Below are positions 45,161 to 54,704 of a stretch of DNA of 64,000 nt, piece after piece. Within the stretch, counting starts at the first letter, position 1; each line of letters starts with the position of its first letter. The position numbers were made by a program, and so were the translations under genes. The notes under the pieces are model-generated. The model saw only the letters and a list, made by a program, of their open reading frames with translations, ran no database searches and was not told the origin of the DNA. The DNA is from Pseudoalteromonas ruthenica (GTDB lineage: Bacteria; Pseudomonadota; Gammaproteobacteria; Enterobacterales; Alteromonadaceae): contig NZ_CP023396.1 in the NCBI RefSeq assembly GCF_008808095.1, positions 2,431,001 through 2,495,000 of the forward strand, given 5' to 3'.

Positions 45161-46213
45161 ATGAAGCTTCCTCGTGATTTTTTCCAACAAATGTGGGAAA
45201 ACCTACATACCGCTATTTTAGTCTTAGACCAAGATTTCAATCTGGTGTATGCCAATACCAGCTGTACCGAACTCCTTGGGCTAGGCTTAAAACGCATTGT
45301 GGGCCAGCCTTTCAAAGCATTATTTAATTACCACTCGGTAGAATTAGAGCGCATCGCTGACTATACCCTTAAACAAGGGGTCGATTGCCACCAACACAGA
45401 GCTGACGTGGTATTCGTAGACTCTCGCCATGCCAATTTGGCGCTCAACTGTCGGCGTTTAAGCCACCAAGATCAGTATTTTCTGCTGTTTGAAATTCGCC
45501 AAACCGACGAAGAAATTCGCCTTGATCAGGCGTCTAACCAAATGCATCAACACCAAGCGGCGCGTACCTTAATTCGTAACCTTGCTCATGAAATTAAAAA
45601 TCCTTTAGGAGGAATACGCGGAGCGGCGCAATTATTGCAATGTGAGGTTGATCAGCAGGAGCGGGATGAATGTGCACAGCTTATTATTGATGAGGCTGAC
45701 CGTTTACGCCATTTAGTAGACAAGTTACTCGGCCCGAATCAGCGTTTACAAAAACAGGCTATTAATATTCACCAAACACTGGAGAATGTTTTACGCCTTT
45801 GCACTTTGGATAGCAGCAAGGCAATTACCTTGCACAAAGATTATGATCCGAGCATTCCAGATGTAAAAGCTGATGGTGATAAGTTGCAACAAGTGCTTCT
45901 CAATATCGTGCGCAATGCTATGCAAGCACTCAGTGAAGGGGGCCATATTAATGTTAAAACCCGAGTGCGATACCATGTACGCCGACACGATACGACACTA
46001 AAAAAAGCCCTGCAGATCAAAATAACTGATAACGGCCCGGGCATTGCTCCGGAGGTTAGAGAGACCTTGTTCTACCCCATGGTGACCAATAAAGAGGGGG
46101 GCTCAGGGTTAGGGTTATCTATCGCCCAAACTCTCATAGACCAACACCAAGGGTTTATCGAATGCGATAGCTGGCCGGGCCATACCGAGTTTACACTATA
46201 CTTGCCACTGTAA
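45161..46213 (+). CDS. glnL: Nitrogen regulation sensor kinase NtrB
   Basis: The 350-residue cytoplasmic kinase/phosphatase controls NtrC in response to PII. It has an N-terminal PAS domain (about 10-110), a dimerisation domain with His143 in NLAHEIKNPLGGIRGAAQLL, and a C-terminal ATPase domain with QVLLNIVRNAMQAL (N box) and DNGPGIAPE (G1), then GSGLGLSIAQ. No membrane helices are present. The length fits E. coli GlnL (349). It starts 19 bp before glnG's ATG and is autorepressed, judging by the NtrC site. Confidence 0.96.
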   Translation: MKLPRDFFQQMWENLHTAILVLDQDFNLVYANTSCTELLGLGLKRIVGQPFKALFNYHSVELERIADYTLKQGVDCHQHRADVVFVDSRHANLALNCRRLSHQDQYFLLFEIRQTDEEIRLDQASNQMHQHQAARTLIRNLAHEIKNPLGGIRGAAQLLQCEVDQQERDECAQLIIDEADRLRHLVDKLLGPNQRLQKQAINIHQTLENVLRLCTLDSSKAITLHKDYDPSIPDVKADGDKLQQVLLNIVRNAMQALSEGGHINVKTRVRYHVRRHDTTLKKALQIKITDNGPGIAPEVRETLFYPMVTNKEGGSGLGLSIAQTLIDQHQGFIECDSWPGHTEFTLYLPL

Positions 46214-46232
46214 TTGGGCCACGAGGTATACG

Positions 46233-47624
46233 ATGAAATCTGTTTGGCTAGTCGATGATGATGCGTCAATTCGCTTTGTATTACAAAAAGCACTCTCCCG
46301 TGCAGGCTATGAGGTAGAAAGTTTCGCCAACGCCCATGATGTACTCAGTGCCTTGGAGTTTTCAAAACCGGCCGTGTTGCTCTCGGATGTGCGCATGCCG
46401 GGTATGGATGGCATGCGCTTATTGGAGCAGATCAGCGAAGATAACCCCAATCTGCCGGTGATCATTATGACGGCCCATTCAGATTTAGACTCTGCAGTGC
46501 AGGCATTCCAAAAAGGCGCCTTTGAATACCTAGCTAAGCCCTTCGACCTAGAAGAAGCTGTTAGTGTTGTTGAGCGAGCCATGCGTGCGCATTCGCAGAA
46601 AAAAGCGAAAAAGGCCAATAGTGAACAAAAGCGTTCAGTTATTATCGGTGAAGCCCCCGCCATGCAAGAGGTGTTTCGCGCCATTGGCAAATTGAGCGCA
46701 TCAAGCATGAGCGTACTTATCAATGGCGAGTCTGGCACCGGTAAAGAGCTGGTTGCCAGTGCCTTACACCAGCACAGCCCACGTAAAGACAATCCGTTTA
46801 TCGCCTTAAATATGGCGGCCATCCCTAAGGATTTGGTGGAGTCAGAGTTATTTGGTCACGAGAAAGGCGCGTTTACTGGGGCTGACAGCGTTCGTAAAGG
46901 GCGCTTTGAACAAGCAAATGGCGGAACGCTCTTCCTTGATGAAATTGGCGATATGCCACTTGATGTGCAAACTCGCCTATTGCGTGTACTCGCCGATGGC
47001 GAATTCTACCGTGTGGGCGGCCATCAAAGTATAAAAGTTGATGTGCGCATCATCGCTGCCACTCACCAGGATTTAGAGCGTTTAGCTCAACAAGGTAAGT
47101 TTCGAGAAGACTTGTTCCACCGCTTAAATGTGGTTCGCTTAAAGCTGCCAGCTTTGCGAGAACGTCCAGAGGACATAGAGCAACTGGCAGAGTACTTCCT
47201 CAATAAAAGCGCACAAGAGTTAAAAATTGATAGCAAGACGCTAAGCCCTCAAGCATGCGATCAAATGCGCTTGTTCAATTGGCCTGGAAATGTGCGGCAA
47301 CTTGAAAACACCTGTCGCTGGCTAACGGTAATGGCTCCCGGTGAGTACGTAACCGCAGAAGACTTGCCGCCAGAAATACTCAATGCGCAAACGTCTCAAG
47401 TTGATGCCGATTGGTTGGACTTATTCCAACAATGGCTAAACAATGAGTTTAAGCAAGGCAAAGACAATGTCTGGCCAGAAATTCAGGCACAGCTGGAAAC
47501 AAGGCTGATTAAATCGGCCCTTGCAAGCTGTGGAGGGCATAAACAGGATGCTGCTCAACGCATCGGTTGGGGCCGCAACACGTTGACGCGTAAGCTAAAA
47601 GAGCGCAATATAAACGCCAATTAA
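46233..47624 (+). CDS. glnG: Nitrogen regulation response regulator NtrC
   Basis: The 463-residue sigma-54 activator has a receiver (acceptor Asp52 in [12 protein letters not shown]), an AAA+ domain (about 140-380) with Walker A GESGTGKE, the sigma-54-contacting GAFTGA loop, and [13 protein letters not shown], and a Fis-type helix-turn-helix at the C-terminus ([19 protein letters not shown]). It activates glnA when nitrogen is limiting through the two sites upstream. It forms an operon with glnL. Confidence 0.97.
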   Translation: MKSVWLVDDDASIRFVLQKALSRAGYEVESFANAHDVLSALEFSKPAVLLSDVRMPGMDGMRLLEQISEDNPNLPVIIMTAHSDLDSAVQAFQKGAFEYLAKPFDLEEAVSVVERAMRAHSQKKAKKANSEQKRSVIIGEAPAMQEVFRAIGKLSASSMSVLINGESGTGKELVASALHQHSPRKDNPFIALNMAAIPKDLVESELFGHEKGAFTGADSVRKGRFEQANGGTLFLDEIGDMPLDVQTRLLRVLADGEFYRVGGHQSIKVDVRIIAATHQDLERLAQQGKFREDLFHRLNVVRLKLPALRERPEDIEQLAEYFLNKSAQELKIDSKTLSPQACDQMRLFNWPGNVRQLENTCRWLTVMAPGEYVTAEDLPPEILNAQTSQVDADWLDLFQQWLNNEFKQGKDNVWPEIQAQLETRLIKSALASCGGHKQDAAQRIGWGRNTLTRKLKERNINAN

Positions 47625-47646
47625 CGCACCGACGAAGAGGATAGGC

Positions 47647-48108
47647 ATGAAGCTGATTGAACATATTGCCATGTATAAACGCATGGAGATTATCAATCGC
47701 GTGCCTTTCTTTCGCAGCTTTGAGTTAGCCGAGCGGCAAATGCTCTTAGAGTCATTTTCGCAGCTGTACTTATGCCAACAAGGGCGCTACGTATTCAAGT
47801 TGCACGAGCAAAGCCAGCAGCTATATATCGTGTTAAGCGGCGAGCTGGTAGTGTTCCGCCAATCTGACCATAAAGAACTGGGCCATATTCGACCTGGCGA
47901 CTTTGTCGGTGAAGGTGCCTTTATTGCCCACCGCGAGCGCAGCACCAATGCCAAAGCGCTCACCGACACCATAGTGTTAGCCATTGAGCCACTGGCTTTA
48001 ACTAAATTACCTGTGGTGGTGCGTGAGAAAATAAAAGATCAATTGATACTCGGTATGAGCGAGCGCATCGCCCGCCTCAGTAGCCTGTTAGAGCGCCATA
48101 CTCCTTAG
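47647..48108 (+). CDS. Stand-alone cyclic nucleotide-binding domain protein
   Basis: The 153-residue protein is essentially one CRP-type cyclic nucleotide-binding beta-roll (about 20-140): YIVLSGELVVFRQ, RPGDFVGEGAFIAHRERSTNAKAL is the phosphate-binding cassette. It has no DNA-binding domain, no kinase and no membrane helix. The cassette keeps GE and a following R, S and T, so ligand binding is possible. It starts 22 bp after glnG and probably shares its operon. Its role is unknown. Its last four bases overlap the yacL stop on the other strand. Confidence 0.85.
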   Translation: MKLIEHIAMYKRMEIINRVPFFRSFELAERQMLLESFSQLYLCQQGRYVFKLHEQSQQLYIVLSGELVVFRQSDHKELGHIRPGDFVGEGAFIAHRERSTNAKALTDTIVLAIEPLALTKLPVVVREKIKDQLILGMSERIARLSSLLERHTP

Positions 48109-48461
48109 CGAAAATGCCGCCACGCACTCGCTAACGCACGTAAATCCTCGACTCCGCACCATGCTTGCAGCTCCGATTCATCAAGTGCGAGGTCATCCCC
48201 ACTATAAAGCGCCAATGTCTGCTCGTCGTCATGAAATAAGCCATGACTTTGAAAACACGCCTCACCATCACCGAGTAGCAACCTCATTTCTCGTCCCTGC
48301 ACGAGCTGCTCTGCAGTGCTATCAAGAGCGGTAAAAAACGCTTCAATGAGCTCATCGTTTTCATAGAGCTCGTCATTGAACCAACGGGCAATAAGCCGGT
48401 GTTCGTCAGATATTTTTACCCGCTTGCCCCATGTTGGGTCTAAGTAGAGTTGATATTCCAT
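48105..48461 (-). CDS. yacL: YacL family (UPF0231) protein
   Basis: With ATG at 48459-48461 the product has 118 residues and begins MEYQLYLDPTWGKRVKISDEH, as in the YacL family (E. coli 120 residues). ARWFNDEL near residue 25 and AWCGVEDLRALASAWRHF at the end match the family's conserved ends. Function is unknown. Thirteen extra codons are open upstream but are not family-like. The 3' end overlaps the cNMP-binding gene by four bases. Confidence 0.82.
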   Translation of the reverse strand: MEYQLYLDPTWGKRVKISDEHRLIARWFNDELYENDELIEAFFTALDSTAEQLVQGREMRLLLGDGEACFQSHGLFHDDEQTLALYSGDDLALDESELQAWCGVEDLRALASAWRHFR

Positions 48462-48598
48462 AATAGTGCTGCCAAAAAGATGCGGCGCGCATAATAGCAA
48501 TATCGATACGCTAAATCGAGCTGCTCGGTGTACTGCGATATCAGCACTAACGGCATCATGTTAGTATACGCCTACCCTGTCGGCTTCCTATATCGATT

Positions 48599-49513
48599 AT
48601 GTTCAACACCCTAGCAATAATTTTCCCACTCATTTTCGTGGCGACAGCCGGTTACATTAGTGCAGCACGCTCGTTTTTAACAGCCGAACACCTTAGTGGC
48701 ATAAGCCGCTTTGTATTTTACATCAGCATCCCGGCTTTTTTGTTTGTTAATATGTCCCAAGCTGAGCTCAGCAAAGCAGTCAGCCTCGATGTCATGCTTA
48801 GCTTCTATCTTCCCGTTATCGGCCTGTATCTACTGGTACTGGGGTTTTATCGGTGCCGCTGTGGGCAGTGGAGTATAAGCGCCATTCGCGCGCTTGGGGC
48901 GTGTTATTCCAATACTGTACTTATCGGTTTACCTATCGCGATGCAAGCACTCGGTAAGCATGTAGCCGCAACGGTTTTCGTCATCATTACCTTTCATAGT
49001 GCGTTATTGTTTTTGCTAACTTACAGCTTCGCCGGTAAAGAACAGCGCGTTACTTGGCCAAACATCATCCGGCAATTAGTTATCAACCCGGTAATACTGG
49101 CAATTGCCCTAGGGCTGTTAGCGAATGCAGTCAATTTAGCGCTACCCCAGGTAATCAATGAAGGACTGACATTATTGGCAGAGCCAGCCATCGCCGGCGC
49201 CTTATTTGTGCTTGGGGCAAACCTGCACCATTATCAGATCAAGCCAGGCATCAAATCGGCTCTTACGTTAACCTTGTTAAAGCTCGCAGTATTGCCGACG
49301 CTTGTATACCTAACCGCGACCTACGGGTTTGCTTTAGCTCAAGAGCAAACCTTGCTTTTGGTGCTACTTAGCGCCTCTCCTTTAGGGGTTAATGCGTATT
49401 TGGTGAGCAAACAATTGCAACGAGAGTCAGCCACCTTAGCCAGTGCGGTTGTGCTCAGCACGCTATTAAGTGTGGTGAGCTTTGTTTTATGGCTGGCTGT
49501 ATTAAGCTCATAA
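48599..49513 (+). CDS. AEC (auxin efflux carrier) family transporter
   Basis: The 304-residue membrane protein has about ten transmembrane helices in two halves, as in the AEC family. FIFVATAGY-type start, ISRFVFYISIPAFLFVNMS, and ACYSNTVLIGLPIAMQALG (the conserved central loop with N and G) are typical, as is LVLLSASPLGVNAYLVSKQL near the end. Members export malate, malonate or other organic acids; substrate is unknown here. It is a single-gene unit. Confidence 0.9.
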   Translation: MFNTLAIIFPLIFVATAGYISAARSFLTAEHLSGISRFVFYISIPAFLFVNMSQAELSKAVSLDVMLSFYLPVIGLYLLVLGFYRCRCGQWSISAIRALGACYSNTVLIGLPIAMQALGKHVAATVFVIITFHSALLFLLTYSFAGKEQRVTWPNIIRQLVINPVILAIALGLLANAVNLALPQVINEGLTLLAEPAIAGALFVLGANLHHYQIKPGIKSALTLTLLKLAVLPTLVYLTATYGFALAQEQTLLLVLLSASPLGVNAYLVSKQLQRESATLASAVVLSTLLSVVSFVLWLAVLSS

Positions 49514-49536
49514 AAAAGCCCCTCTGCGAGGGGCTT
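49512..49536 (-). terminator. Terminator of the TonB-dependent receptor gene
   Basis: AAGCCCCTC-TGC-GAGGGGCTT (49516-49536) has six T on the minus-strand side and only AATAA on the plus side, so it mainly serves the leftward receptor gene. It also begins right at the end of the AEC transporter gene. Confidence 0.85.
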
Positions 49537-49560
49537 AATAATGCACTTTAACAGTAATAA

Positions 49561-52497
49561 TTAGAACTTAGCTCTAATACCAACATAGAAGCGCTGACCG
49601 ATAGGGTCATAAGTACCCGCATCAGTTTCTGTGCCAGTGTCATTACCTGATATACCCGTTAAGATACGTGGTGCTTCGTTATCAAGTAAGTTATCAACAC
49701 CACCATATAGCTCGTATTGCTCAGTGATGTAGTAAGATAGCTGAATATCGTGATACACCTCACTGCCAATACCGATATAACCTGCAGGTAAACCATCTGG
49801 CGCACTGTCGCTTACAAGGCCAGCTAAGAATTGATCATCAAAGTCAGCTGCGCCAATATAGGTCATTGACCAGTTGAAACTGAAATCATCGACGTCATAG
49901 CCAAACGTCCAGTTTGCTTTGTGCTCAGAGTACCCAATTTCTCCCGCCCAGTTGTCCTTATCAGCACCTGGTAATGGAATATCGTAACCATCAATTAGGT
50001 AAGTATAAGCTAGACGCGACTTGAACATACCTGGACCTAGGTCAGTTGAGTAAGTTGCAGTTAAGTCGACACCCTCAGTTGCGGTACCACCACTGTTTGA
50101 TTGGCCTGAATCGATAAACTCAATAGAGCCCGCACTGTTATTACCAGCATTCGTTGGACGACGTGTTATGAAATCACAGAAGCTTGTATCACCACCGCCA
50201 TAACATTGATCAAGAATGAATTGACGAGGAGTTGATACGATTGCATCTTCGATTTCAATATCGAAATAGTCGATAGTGATATCTAGGCCTGAGATAATGT
50301 TCTCAGGAGTTAACACGATACCGACCGTGAAAGAGTCACCCACTTCCTCGGTTAGCTCAGTGTTACCACGGTTGAAACCACTGATACCTTGAATATCAGA
50401 TTGATTCAGTGTGAACTCACCGTTTTCAGCGATGTTCGCAGCTACGCCAGCATCAGCACGACATGCATCCGCTGCAGCGCCGCTTGAAGAAGCAGTGACA
50501 CCATTACAAGGGTCGATAAGATCACTTGGGAAAGTCTGGCTAGGTGGTGAGTACAACTCGTCGATGTTAGGAGCACGAGTTGAACGAGCGCGCGTTGCAC
50601 GAACACGCACACCATCAACGACAGTCCAATCTAAGCCCACGTTCCAGCTTTCAGTATTGCCTACTGTAGAATAGTCAGAAAGGCGTACTGCTGCTTTGAG
50701 TGACAAGCTATCTAGTACAGGAACGTTCGCTTCAACATAATATTCGGTAACGTCAAACTCACCCTCTGTAGCAGGAATAGCATTACCTGCGTTCAAGCCA
50801 GCTTGCTGCAGGGCATCGAACTCACTGCGTGAGAACTCTTCACGGTACTCTGCACCGAACGCCACACCAACATAACCAGCAGGCAGTTCAAATAGCTCAC
50901 CAGTGAAGTTAGCACCAATAATTTCCTGCTCTACTCGCGTTGACAACATACTTGGCGCTTTAACATAGTCGAATGCGTCGCTAGTGATTGAGTTAAAACC
51001 AAATACATTAATTGGTGTACACCCGAAACCACGTGCTGTCTCATCAAGACAGATTGCTTCATCTGTAATGCCATCGCCATCCAGATCTTGGGTATCTGTA
51101 ACCGCTTCTAATGCATAACGGAAGTTTTGCACGTTAACTAGGCCATTAGAAACTTGGTTTTCTTTCGTTTTGCCGTAGATGTAATAAGCATCATAGTACC
51201 AGTTATCACTGATTTGGCCTTCAAAACCTGTAGTAAAGCGGAAGGTATCACGATCAGCCTGATAGCCTCGGTTACCAATGTCAGCTAGACGCTTAGCGAA
51301 GAAAATATCCCTCATACCATCGCCATCAGTGTCTGTAGCGCTGTTATAAATGGCATCTGGAACATATGGGTTACGCAGAAGCTCACCGTTTCGCATAAAC
51401 TCAATAGGTACCCGACCATTGCTGTAAATATCATCTGATGCGAACGGGAAAGGCTCGAGTTCAGTTACCGATGTTGTCGCTGCATAGGTCGCTTCGTAAA
51501 AGAACTTATGGTTATCATCAAGCTCATAACTACCATTGGATGCGAAAAGGTAACGTTCGGTTGGGATCGCAATAGTACGACGCCCAGAACGGTTAAAGCC
51601 ATCGGCAGGACCGTTATCACCGTTGGTGTCAAAACCTTCTTTTAAGTTGTTGTTTTCATCAAAAGTGAAACGTGTATCGCCAGCATCAAAACGACCCTGA
51701 GGTGAGAAGCTTGAGTAGTAAGGGCGGACATATTCAAAAATTGAACCTGGGTTTTCATACGGGTCGTTGAAATAGATAGCCGAAATTTGGTCAACAGCTG
51801 AGATATCACGGTCACGTGAATATACTGCACCCTGGTCAGAATAGCCGAGGTGGAACATAACTTGACCTGCACCATCAGAGGTTGTTGTTCCGGTTGTTAC
51901 AGAAAACTGCTTCTCAGTGTTGTCACCCTCTGCAGATTCCCCATACTGACCTTCAAACTCTATACCTTCAAAATCATCTTTGAGCACAAAGTTAACAACA
52001 CCAGCCACAGCGTCTGAACCATATACCGAAGACGCACCACCGGTCATAATTTCTACGCGTTCAACAAATTGCGCTGGGATAGTATTTAAATCGACAGCCG
52101 AGCTGCCAGGAACACCTGAAACGTAGCGACGACCATTAACTAGCACTAGGGTACGCGCTGTACCCAAGTTACGTAGATCGACAGTAGCAACACCGCCACT
52201 GGATGTAGAGAAGTTAGAGTTAGTTCGACTTATTGCTGGGGTACCAAAGGTTGGATTTTCCATTAATAAGTCTTGTAGGTTTAGAGTACCAGACTTATCA
52301 ATACTGGCACCGTCAAGTACTTGAATCGGTGAAGCTGACATTGCTTCGGCTGAACGAATCCGCGATCCGGTAACCTGAATACGCTCTACTTCTTCAACAC
52401 CTTCCTCAGCCGCATGGGATAAACCGGAGTATGCACCTAAGCTAGCCGCACAGAGCGCCAACTTTATACCTGTTGATACTTTGCTATAGTTTTTCAT
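49561..52497 (-). CDS. TonB-dependent outer membrane receptor
   Basis: With ATG at 52495-52497 the product has 978 residues. A signal peptide ends at SHA-AEEGV (about residue 29); a plug domain follows (about 45-170: VERIQVTGSRIRS, VDLRNLGTARTLVLVNGRRYVSG as two stretches, and VEIMTGGASSVYGSDAVAGVVNFVLK), then a long 22-strand barrel ending YVGIRAKF, with terminal Phe. Several extracellular stretches carry calcium-type DxDxDG repeats (DTDGDGMRD, DLDGDGITDEA). The type is common in alteromonads for peptides or glycans rather than siderophores, and no Fur site is seen. Substrate is unknown. The longer frame to 52563 would cross a palindrome and lacks a signal start. Confidence 0.93.
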   Translation of the reverse strand: MKNYSKVSTGIKLALCAASLGAYSGLSHAAEEGVEEVERIQVTGSRIRSAEAMSASPIQVLDGASIDKSGTLNLQDLLMENPTFGTPAISRTNSNFSTSSGGVATVDLRNLGTARTLVLVNGRRYVSGVPGSSAVDLNTIPAQFVERVEIMTGGASSVYGSDAVAGVVNFVLKDDFEGIEFEGQYGESAEGDNTEKQFSVTTGTTTSDGAGQVMFHLGYSDQGAVYSRDRDISAVDQISAIYFNDPYENPGSIFEYVRPYYSSFSPQGRFDAGDTRFTFDENNNLKEGFDTNGDNGPADGFNRSGRRTIAIPTERYLFASNGSYELDDNHKFFYEATYAATTSVTELEPFPFASDDIYSNGRVPIEFMRNGELLRNPYVPDAIYNSATDTDGDGMRDIFFAKRLADIGNRGYQADRDTFRFTTGFEGQISDNWYYDAYYIYGKTKENQVSNGLVNVQNFRYALEAVTDTQDLDGDGITDEAICLDETARGFGCTPINVFGFNSITSDAFDYVKAPSMLSTRVEQEIIGANFTGELFELPAGYVGVAFGAEYREEFSRSEFDALQQAGLNAGNAIPATEGEFDVTEYYVEANVPVLDSLSLKAAVRLSDYSTVGNTESWNVGLDWTVVDGVRVRATRARSTRAPNIDELYSPPSQTFPSDLIDPCNGVTASSSGAAADACRADAGVAANIAENGEFTLNQSDIQGISGFNRGNTELTEEVGDSFTVGIVLTPENIISGLDITIDYFDIEIEDAIVSTPRQFILDQCYGGGDTSFCDFITRRPTNAGNNSAGSIEFIDSGQSNSGGTATEGVDLTATYSTDLGPGMFKSRLAYTYLIDGYDIPLPGADKDNWAGEIGYSEHKANWTFGYDVDDFSFNWSMTYIGAADFDDQFLAGLVSDSAPDGLPAGYIGIGSEVYHDIQLSYYITEQYELYGGVDNLLDNEAPRILTGISGNDTGTETDAGTYDPIGQRFYVGIRAKF

Positions 52498-52548
52498 TTT
52501 GTCTTTCCCTGTAAGGTTTCCATTATAGATATATAATAAAAACAAACC

Positions 52549-52592
52549 TAATATTATGTTCACCTTGAGATAACAAGGTGAACATAATATTA
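52549..52592. repeat. Perfect 19-bp inverted repeat in the receptor leader
   Basis: Two 19-base arms (52549-52567 and 52574-52592), with CACCTTG/CAAGGTG at their inner ends, are perfectly complementary around a 6-nt AGATAA loop. The repeat lies 52 bp before the receptor ATG. No T run follows, so it is not a normal terminator. An operator for a dimeric regulator or a stable hairpin in the mRNA leader would fit. The remaining leader to 52860 is AT-rich and contains no other gene that I can see. Confidence 0.85.
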
Positions 52593-52860
52593 ATCACAAA
52601 GAATAAAAACTCAACATTCACATGGTGTTACGAGCCATATCAAAGTACCAAAAGCAGAACAATAAAAGCCCATAATGTTAAATTAATGAGAATAGAACTT
52701 ATATTTTCGATATTTATTTACAAAAAAAAGGGGTTTATAAGTAGAACGCGTGAATAGGTGTTTTTTAAGCAACAATAAAAGTTTTTAACCTCAAAATGTT
52801 GCTAAATTGATAACAAAATAAACACCCCTCATTATTGAGGGGTATATTATCGCGGCTATG

Positions 52861-53085
52861 CTAATAATCTCGGCGATACTTCGCAGCGTCGATAATGGCC
52901 CACACATAAGCAATTGCGGCGATGATACCCGGTACAATCAACCACCACAGTGCCGCACCACCGAAAACAAAAATCGCAAAAAGCAGCGCGGCTAAGATGC
53001 GACCTTGAACAAGTTGTCCTAACCCAGGGAAAAACACGTTACATAGCGCCGCAATGACATTACCACCAGAGCCTTGTCCTGACAT
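52861..53085 (-). CDS. Small two-helix membrane protein
   Basis: The 74-residue product has a short Gly/Ser-rich start, a conserved-looking NVFFPGLGQLVQGR turn, and two transmembrane helices (about 29-46 and 48-66), ending in a charged AKYRRDY tail. The GLGQL motif recalls TM2-domain-type proteins. The function is unknown. It is read away from the SCFA transporter gene. A second line of support is the codon use and a GAGGT ribosome site just before the ATG. Confidence 0.7.
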   Translation of the reverse strand: MSGQGSGGNVIAALCNVFFPGLGQLVQGRILAALLFAIFVFGGAALWWLIVPGIIAAIAYVWAIIDAAKYRRDY

Positions 53086-53288
53086 AATTACCTCAATATA
53101 TAGTTAGTTTCTCTTTTACTTATCAAGTTTCAGGCCAAGTAAAAATAGCTTTACTTTCAATATGTTAAAAATAAACGCTTGGATAACAAAAGCATAATTT
53201 AGTTGTTCATGCTAAAAGTTAGCCTTTTTTGCTGACCATGAAATATGTTAATACAGGTTCATACAGAATAAAAATACATCATCAGGCT

Positions 53289-54593
53289 ATGTTAACAACA
53301 TTATCTCGCCCACTCGCAGCGCTAGTGGAAAAGTACTTACCCGACCCTCTTGTTATAGTGATCTTGCTTACATTCTTAGCGATGTTCAGTGCTTTGCTAT
53401 CTACACCTCACTCGCCAACTGCCATATTGACTATGTGGGGAAGTGGCTTAAGCAACCTACTGAGCTTTGCAATGCAGATGTTATTGGTGTTAGTCAGCGG
53501 CTACCTATTGGCCACAACGCCCGTTGTATCACGGTACTTACATGCCGTGGCGCGGCGATTAAAATCACCTGCTTTAGCAGTTATAGTAACAACCTTTGTA
53601 GCTATGCTAGCAAGTTGGATTAACTGGGGCTTTGGCTTGGTCGCTGGTGCATTATTTGCCAAAGCCGTGGCACAATACTGCCGTATCGACTATCGCGTCT
53701 TAGTGGCCAGCGCTTACTCAGGGTTTATTGTTTGGCATGGCGGGCTTTCTGGTTCTGTGCCATTGACTATAGCGACACCGGGACACTTCAGCGAAAGTGA
53801 AATTGGTCTTCTACCCACGAGTGATACGCTATTTTCAATCCTGAACCTGTCTTTATTGCTAGGGTTATCTATCTTACTACCTACTATCAATTATTTATTA
53901 TTACCTAAGCCTCAGCACAGCGTTTATGTAGACCGTACACGTTTACAATCCAAGGATAAAACTGTAAAGCCGCCAGCGAAAGGAATAGACCACGCTCGTT
54001 GGCCGTGTGTTGTAGTTGGCTTACTGGGTCTCAGCTACCTAGCTCATTTCTTTGTGCAACAGCAGGGCGGGCTTAATCTTAACGTTGTTATTGCGCTGTT
54101 TTTATTTTGCGCTTTTTTACTACATCACAGCACACACTCTCTGCTTGAGCATCTGTATGAGGCTGTTCGCAGTGGCAGTGGCATTGTTATCCAATTTCCT
54201 TTCTATGCAGGGCTGATGGCCATAATGAGTGAGAGCGGGCTTGCTGAGAATATATCGGCCGCACTGATGTCTTTAGCGAATAGCCAAACGCTGCCTCTTT
54301 TAAGTTTCTTGAGCGCTGGATTGGTCAACATATTTGTCCCCTCAGGAGGAGGCCAGTGGGCGCTTCAAGCACCTCTTGTTATTCCTGCCGCACAAGCGTT
54401 AGAAGTCCCTATCGCTTCAGTTGCTATGGCTGTCGCTTGGGGAGACGCTTGGACTAACCTTATTCAACCTTTTTGGGCTATCCCTGTACTGGCGATTGCT
54501 GGGTTAAAAGCAAAAGACATTATGGGCTTTTGTATCATTCAATTACTCATCACTGGTGGCTACATCAGTGTTATTTTGCTGACAGTGGCATAA
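53289..54593 (+). CDS. Short-chain fatty acid transporter (AtoE family)
   Basis: The 434-residue product (from ATG 53289) has about ten to twelve transmembrane helices. VEKYLPDPLVIVILLTFLAMF near the start, SWINWGFGLVAGALFAKAVA, GFIVWHGGLSGSVPLTIATPGH, and FVPSGGGQWALQAPL are typical of the AtoE/SCFA transporter family, which imports butyrate and similar acids with protons. No acetoacetate-degradation genes are adjacent. Earlier starts (ATG 53238, TTG 53229) are possible; the chosen one matches the usual family start. Confidence 0.87.
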   Translation: MLTTLSRPLAALVEKYLPDPLVIVILLTFLAMFSALLSTPHSPTAILTMWGSGLSNLLSFAMQMLLVLVSGYLLATTPVVSRYLHAVARRLKSPALAVIVTTFVAMLASWINWGFGLVAGALFAKAVAQYCRIDYRVLVASAYSGFIVWHGGLSGSVPLTIATPGHFSESEIGLLPTSDTLFSILNLSLLLGLSILLPTINYLLLPKPQHSVYVDRTRLQSKDKTVKPPAKGIDHARWPCVVVGLLGLSYLAHFFVQQQGGLNLNVVIALFLFCAFLLHHSTHSLLEHLYEAVRSGSGIVIQFPFYAGLMAIMSESGLAENISAALMSLANSQTLPLLSFLSAGLVNIFVPSGGGQWALQAPLVIPAAQALEVPIASVAMAVAWGDAWTNLIQPFWAIPVLAIAGLKAKDIMGFCIIQLLITGGYISVILLTVA

Positions 54594-54704
54594 AGCAATA
54601 CAAAAGGATGGGTTTTTAGATAATTACCAATAATTCTCGTGTCATTTAGTTGCAGGGCTTAGCAACCACTTCTACATTACAATAAGGGATTAGAGGGAGA
54701 ATGG

